Shown here one piece after another: positions 59,173 through 64,000 of a stretch of 64,000 nt of DNA. Source of the DNA: Ypsolopha sequella (lineage: Eukaryota > Arthropoda > Insecta > Lepidoptera > Ypsolophidae); the NCBI GenBank assembly GCA_934047225.1, contig OW203988.1, positions 2,666,001 through 2,730,000 on the forward strand, written 5' to 3'. Below the pieces are notes generated by a model, which had not been told where the DNA came from, made no database searches, and was given only the letters and a program-made list of their open reading frames with translations. A program made the translations under genes and the position numbers. How positions within the stretch are numbered: position 1 is the first letter of the stretch; each line of letters starts with the position of its first letter.

Positions 59173-60905
59173 ATCATCGTCATCATTATCTTTGCAAGTA
59201 TGACTTTCGAAAAATAAAATTTTGAAATATAAAAATTAAATGCAAACACAATTACGCAAAAAAATTCCATTGCGAACAAACCGTTTTGTCAAATGGGTTG
59301 AATTTTATACATCGTAGATGCATTTATACTTACGAGTATTATTGAAAACTAGCACGTGCACGGGTTAATGACCGCGGATCCACACCGCTCGTGGGAGCTA
59401 AGAAACAGCGCTCGCGGCCGGTCGCGCAAACAGTTGAGGTGCGGGGATGCGGGGGCAAAATCACTAATTTGTCCAGGTTTATACGCAGCCTTAAATCGGC
59501 GGTTAAGCCTTTGATAAGAGAAGAGACCACGTCTCAGAACAAATTAATTAAGTCTGTTAAATCTTCTGTACATTACTGACACAAATGAATATGCAGTCCT
59601 AATTATGGACTCCTGAAGATGTTAAGATGGATGAAGATGGAAGTGTAATGAAAAATAATATACTTTTTCAAAACACTAGCATTGTTTGCGATACCTGTAC
59701 TTTTTAGGTATTTTAGTAGAAAGACAACACAATATAATTACATTTTTAGAGCAAGTATTCACCAATATCCACAAATCATATAGTTCATATTTTGAATTTG
59801 ATTCTAGTAATTCCGTGAATACATTAAAATTGTTTCTTAAAATATCAATTTAAGGAGGAAAGTGCAAGAAATTTATTCCCTGCTTCTATTTCTCTGCTTA
59901 GCTACGCCATATTTACGAAACATTTCCTCTACAAAAACAATAAACAGCAACATTACGAACGACAAAATATAAGAAGGTTTCGCATAAAATTTCTAACTTT
60001 CAACCCCTAAGAAATTCACAGATCAATAAAGGGCGTTTCCTCCCAAAACAAAACAAAAAAAAGACGTCAAATGGTAACAACATTTAATATTTATTACGAT
60101 TCGGTATCTCTGACGGAACCCCTTGTTTTTCTAGTGAAATTGCACCGAACCCTCTTAAAGTATACACTGAACGCATTAAGTAAACTTTCCTTTGTAGATA
60201 ATTGTGTAATAAAATGATGCATTATTAAATTCGGTACAGACTTTTGATGTGTTCGGGTAAACAAATTTTGGGACACAGAAGGAATAAAAACTGCAGTGTC
60301 ACTGTCTGTCATTGTACTTTATTCCATTTTGAAACTGTATATATCTGTTCGGTTCTCAATGTCACTAAGACACTAGTTAAGGTGATTACCCACGCCAACG
60401 GCCTTGAGCAATCGGCCTCACCTCCGGGGAGTTACAGGCGCTGCTCCCCGCATGCCTCTGCGCAGACGCCCCGCGCCCCTCTACAAAGATCGCTAGCGTC
60501 GCAATGATTCACACCTCGTAACGAGGTAGAAATAAATTTATGTAGCATTGTTTTATGCGTAAACCTATAACTATAACTTTTCAAGCTCAATAGGCTGTGG
60601 TGCTGTAACAGAAAGATGTGACCATTCTGTACCTATTACTACACGGTGATATTTTGGTAGTTTTAAAAACGAACTAGTGGTTATAGTAATTGCGAACTAG
60701 TGGTGATAGTACTGAAATCGCGAAAATATATAAAACATATACAACAGTTACATACAGTACCTGCTCTAATGTAACATGTCATCAAAATCGGTTATGTGAG
60801 GATACCCGAAAGTGGCCAAGTTGATATTGGGGTCAGACCTTTATAAATCTTGGGCTTGAGCGGTAACAGACGAGCACCACTTTGCAGTTGGTAACCGTCA
60901 ACAGT
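59173..60905. other. No gene recognised
   Basis: GC-rich patches at 59360-59480 and 60378-60505 stand out against AT-rich DNA but hold no recognised domain or RNA. gtgctgtaacagaaagatgtgacc near 60600 resembles the terminus of the MITE at 50849. Confidence 0.35.
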
Positions 60906-60909
60906 AGGT

Positions 60910-61063
60910 CCACCATGAATTTGGCACTCGATATACGTTGGCGACTGCGTAAAATATAATGTATTGGAAATTCTGGTTCCTCTCGTATACCGCTAGAACC
61001 GCTAAACTCATACAAATGTTTTACGCTGTCGCTAACGTGTATCGAGTGCCAAACTCATGGTAG
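60910..61063. mobile_element. Small MITE with ~45-bp inverted repeats
   Basis: caccatgaatttggcactcg and atatacgttggcgactgcgt pair with the right end (acgctgtcgctaacgtgt, cgagtgccaaactcatggt). 154 bp. Confidence 0.75.
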
Positions 61064-61612
61064 GCCAGAGGCTTGAGGTAACTTTAGACGTCGAACCTTG
61101 TCGGCGGTAACCGTCTAATGATGGTAGCTTCAGCCGTCGTCGGTTGCAGTCAAACAATTTTTCATAAAAAGTTTCTGTTTTTATATTTGAATGATTTTTG
61201 AACGATAATGACGAAACAAAAAAATATATTGATAAAATATTATTTTGTTACAATTTTTGTTGATTTCGGTGCTTTTAGAGACTTGAGTGGTATGTATCGG
61301 TTATTTGCGGGTCTCACAATGAAACCGATAGTATGTAATATATTTGGGTACTCAGAAACGGTTTCAATGATGTTGATGCAACTTTTACTTTTTATTTTTA
61401 TGAAGATTGTATTCGCACGTAAAATAAACAAAACATATATTTTTTAATCTGTAAATTTTAATTATGTTACGTTATCTGTACCACAGTTTCACCTCGCTAA
61501 CACTTGTAAGCTCTGATCTGCAGGTAAATCCTCAATTTGGTAAATATATGTATATATTTTCTTGATCATGAGTCTTCTGATTTTTATTTTGTTCTTCACT
61601 TTAGATAAGTTA

Positions 61613-61855
61613 AATTTTTTGTTGTGCTCTTTGTTCTTCATTTTCTTGTTCTGTACTTTGTTTATTTCATTGTTCTGTACTGCGGTCTTCATTTTCTTGT
61701 TCTATATATTGTTATAAATTTTTTGTGTGTTTTCGTTTTTTTTAATTTTCTTTTTTCCTTTTGTTCCTTTTTTTGTTGTGCACTTTGTTTTTCATTTTCT
61801 TGTTCTGTACTGTGGTTTTCATTTTCTTGTTTTATATTTTGTAATACATTTGCTG
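61613..61855. repeat. T-rich degenerate tandem repeat
   Basis: tcattttcttgttctgtact recurs around 61640, 61690, 61790 and 61820. The derived open frames on both strands are low complexity. Confidence 0.6.
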
Positions 61856-61859
61856 TAAA

Positions 61860-61991
61860 TTAAAATGAATCTACCAGAATCGAGTCTTCAATCGTCTTTT
61901 GTTCAGAGGCTCTCGGATCATTGTCTTTGCCGTTCATTTCTAATACAATGAATGAGCCTAGAGATGGTGGTGGTCCAAACGATATTTTTCT
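61860..61991 (-). CDS. Exon-like unit 1: terminal exon candidate
   Basis: On the minus strand a tttttcag acceptor opens 43 codons and a stop (61862-61860). The peptide contains FGPPPSLGSF and EMNGKDNDP. A related unit at 62155-62275 and a third at 63572-63651 share GPP and GKDNDP/GKENNP in the same frame. It could be one of several duplicated or alternative 3' exons of a gene to the right, or a repeat with accidental frame. No family recognised. Confidence 0.3.
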   Translation of the reverse strand, partial: RKISFGPPPSLGSFIVLEMNGKDNDPRASEQKTIEDSILVDSF

Positions 61992-62154
61992 CTGAAAAAC
62001 ATAATAAATTAGTTTCAATTTACCTAAGTATATAGAATAATTTTTAACCTACTATAAATTATAAAATAATGAAAACCCATTAAAGAAAAATACTCAAGTT
62101 TCACAAACAAATATTAAAATATTAATTCCTAAATATTTACCTAATTTCAAGGAT

Positions 62155-62275
62155 ATTACCACGTTCATTGTTGGATCATTGTCTTTGCCTTCCATTTCTG
62201 AAGCAATGAATGAGCTTAGATATTGTGGTGGTCCTGACTATGCTTTTCTCTGAGAAACATAACAAATAACGCTGA
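62155..62275 (-). pseudogene. Exon-like unit 2
   Basis: Same structure as unit 1: tttctcag acceptor, then GPPQYLSSF and EMEGKDNDP. A TAG lies four codons after the acceptor and there is no clear terminal stop. Starts 258 bp from unit 1. Confidence 0.3.
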
Positions 62276-62312
62276 ATATGTTTTAATACGTAATATCATT
62301 TTTAACGTACTA

Positions 62313-62820
62313 GGCTGTCGGGTGACAGTTGGTAACCCTATGTCATCAAGTAACAAGATGTGACCAATTCGTAGTGGTGTAGAAAAAAAACTACATCAAA
62401 ATAAACAGGGTTGGCTCGACGCAACCTGGAAAATTTTGTAGAGTCAGCAAAAGCAGCATTTTATTGATTAAAAAAATCACATCATCAAGTACATATCATC
62501 GACAGAGCGTATAAAAGGTGCTAAAGAAAGCTTTTTTCATATAAAAATATATTCGATAAAATCAGGCTGATATTAGTACCAACATAGGACATGCAAACCT
62601 TATTTTTAAGCACCTTGTGATACGCTATATCGAACATAGTACTTATTGACGTGATTATTTTATCAGAAAATTTGCGTTGTTTTTGCTGACTGTACAAAAC
62701 GCTCTAGGTTGCGCCTAGCCAACCCGGTTTATTTTGATGTAGTTTTTTTTCTACATCACTACGAGTTGGTCACATCTTGTTACTCGATGAGATAGTGTTC
62801 CCGACTGTATTCTGACAGTC
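62313..62820. mobile_element. TA-flanked foldback MITE, ~200-bp arms
   Basis: aagtaacaagatgtgacc, gtagaaaaaaaactacatc and caaaataaac-gggttggct pair with the right end. Arms remain alignable to near the centre. TA at both ends (62311-62312, 62821-62822). The arm contains a smaller palindrome (gatgtagtttttttt...). Confidence 0.85.
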
Positions 62821-62837
62821 TACTATTCTATACTATA

Positions 62838-63060
62838 AATTGCCACCGAATGACGTTAGCGTCAGCCGTCGGTTGCAGTCGACCATACAACGCTGACAAT
62901 ACCATCAATCGAGTGCAGTCAGCGCTGTTTGGCAGCGTCAGCGCGTCGAATGCAACCAATAGCTGACGCTCACTACCATTGTTCGATGGTAGTCGATGGC
63001 TATCGCCAACATAGTTCGACATATGCAGTTACCTACCGTTGTCTACGGCTACCGTTTTGA
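62838..63060. repeat. Degenerate inverted repeat (cgtcagccgtcggttgca family)
   Basis: gttagcgtcagccgtcggtt and gcgctgac elements pair partly with ggttgcattcgacgcgctgac in inverse (62930-62975). A related fragment (cagccgtcgtcggttgcag) is at 61130-61150. Confidence 0.45.
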
Positions 63061-63143
63061 AAGTGATGTTCGTTTGTTGGCACCCTAAATATTTACTAAA
63101 TTTCAATGACATTACATAATTTCAATGAAAATGATATTTGATA

Positions 63144-63501
63144 GGTGGTAGAGCTGATGCCGGGCTCGACTGTGGAGGTACTACCATCTTCCTTGGAGAC
63201 CCCCTCGAAGTAATTCTTGGGAGAGTAAGAGGACAGCTCACAGGCAAAAAACCAGGAGGCCCACCATGCCTGGGACCGATGGATGGCGGTATATCCATCC
63301 CTTATAGCCGGGCCGTATATGGAACAGACTGGTAACGGGCAGCGGCGTCACTGGTGGGAGGGTTCCGGCACCGCGCTCACCAACCCGCCTGCCCAGCATG
63401 TGTGAGTATGGGCAATTCTTCCAGGATGACCACCGGGAATGACAAAGTCCTGGAAAGGCTTATGTCCAGCAGTGGACGAACGAGGCTGATGGATGGATGG
63501 G
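63144..63501 (+). mobile_element. R element, copy 3
   Basis: From ggtggtagagctgatgcc to ggctgatggatggatgg. It retains a 65-codon open frame shared with the other copies. It lies in the third exon-like repeat unit region, separating related sequence. Confidence 0.7.
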
Positions 63502-63571
63502 ATGACATTACAGGTTACATGCACAGATTATTTTGAATTAATATATTGTCAGGTCTACCCGAATAAACTTT

Positions 63572-63651
63572 TCAGTACTTAGTCTTTTTTGCAGATTTTG
63601 TCGGATTATTTTCTTTGCCTTCTGTTTCTGGTGGTCTCTTTTTAGATGCCC
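63572..63651 (-). CDS. Exon-like unit 3: lysine-rich terminal exon candidate
   Basis: On the minus strand a ttatttcag acceptor at 63653-63652 is followed by 25 codons and TGA at 63574-63572. The peptide ASKKRPPETEGKENNPTKSA plus KKTKY is basic, like a nuclear localisation tail. It aligns in frame with units 1 and 2 at GKENNP. A preceding acceptor-like ttcatttcag near 63777 suggests an upstream piece related to the RKIS start of unit 1. Confidence 0.35.
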
Positions 63652-63962
63652 CTGAAATAATATATCAATTATATGTATTATACCTACAATTCTAGTTATT
63701 CAACTATCTCTACATAATATTACAGGTATAAATACCACGGCTTTGATATGCCTGCCTGGGACATATTTTTCTGAAATGAACTAAAACAAGTATTTCAAAT
63801 AGTGCTCCGGTCCAAAAAAAAACAGGTGGGAAGCGGAGCTAAACCTAGTCCGAACCTTGATACTTGGGTAGTTTATTTAGATGGATAGAAATAAAAACAA
63901 AATTTTGAGCAACGTTTTTTGCGTGAATTGTTGCTTATAGTTTATAATAATAATTATATATC

Positions 63963-64000
63963 GTCACGATAGGAATCCCCGGGGGGGTTTTGGAGGTGTT
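63963..64000 (-). repeat. Dispersed repeat D, truncated by the window end
   Basis: aggaatccccgggggggttt and gaggtgtt match the start of the inverted copy at 19748. Confidence 0.5.

Noticed and set aside
58770..59279. 169-codon minus-strand frame with arginine/tyrosine repeats
   Set aside because: Translation of the 8-bp minisatellite.

Overview
The window reads as a piece of a lepidopteran (moth or butterfly) nuclear genome. It is strongly AT-rich, has no dense gene arrangement, and is packed with repeat families I associate with Lepidoptera: SINE-like copies with the cccgcggcttcgcccgcg head, the dispersed repeat ending in a 'gtgcgcgagtcc'-type motif, non-LTR retrotransposon tails ending in attcaaattcaaa-like runs, tRNA-headed SINEs, and many foldback MITEs. 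The lepidopteran assignment rests on recalled repeat families and was not checked by a search. No rRNA, credible functional tRNA gene, CRISPR array, operon or viral gene set was seen.

The one clearly protein-coding locus is at 5.0-9.3 kb. A plus-strand gene (5001-6925, two exons) encodes an N-terminal THAP zinc finger followed by a DDE_Tnp_4 (HARBI1/IS5-like) transposase. It has visible D, D and E catalytic positions but one frameshift near 6321. Facing it tail-to-tail on the minus strand (9339-8014) is an intact 441-codon gene for a protein with a SWIM zinc finger and a YqaJ (lambda-exonuclease-like) nuclease domain. A THAP/DDE transposase paired with a YqaJ protein is, as I recall, the layout of the ISL2EU superfamily of eukaryotic DNA transposons, so the pair is interpreted as one mobile element of about 5 kb or more. 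Its terminal repeats could not be found by eye. A GC-rich foldback with perfect 62-bp arms (7319-7576) lies between the two genes.

The rest is a repeat graveyard with unusually readable structure. 0-5 kb: SINE-like mosaic, a decayed LINE ORF2, a foldback arm, a tRNA-derived SINE pair and a hairpin. 10-20 kb: dispersed repeats, a probable 1.5-kb non-autonomous DNA element, an orphan exon-like ORF with a clean splice donor (15597-15719, minus), a hAT-type MITE with an exact 8-bp target duplication (16899-17314) and a complete foldback MITE. 20-32 kb: tRNA-like SINEs, minisatellites, Jockey-like LINE remains, a duplicated segment flanking a retroelement, a three-level nested insertion (26983-28705), and a LINE C-terminus. 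32-50 kb: two adjacent perfect 28-bp palindromes, three copies of a composite hairpin repeat, a MITE inside a MITE, a triplicated 144-bp self-complementary unit, a MITE inside a SINE, and a 41-bp minisatellite. 50-57 kb: a twice-repeated ~400-bp unit with open frames, two foldback MITEs, and a 288-bp tandem triplication of a foldback arm. 57-64 kb: an RTE-like reverse transcriptase C-terminus with a 4-bp duplication, an 8-bp minisatellite, more foldback MITEs and three related exon-like units on the minus strand (61860-63651) that may be 3' exons of a gene lying to the right.

Functionally, only the transposase/nuclease pair forms a gene set that could act together: THAP for DNA binding, DDE for cutting and joining, YqaJ for end processing or recombination-like repair. 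The short open frames elsewhere are mostly translations of repeats.
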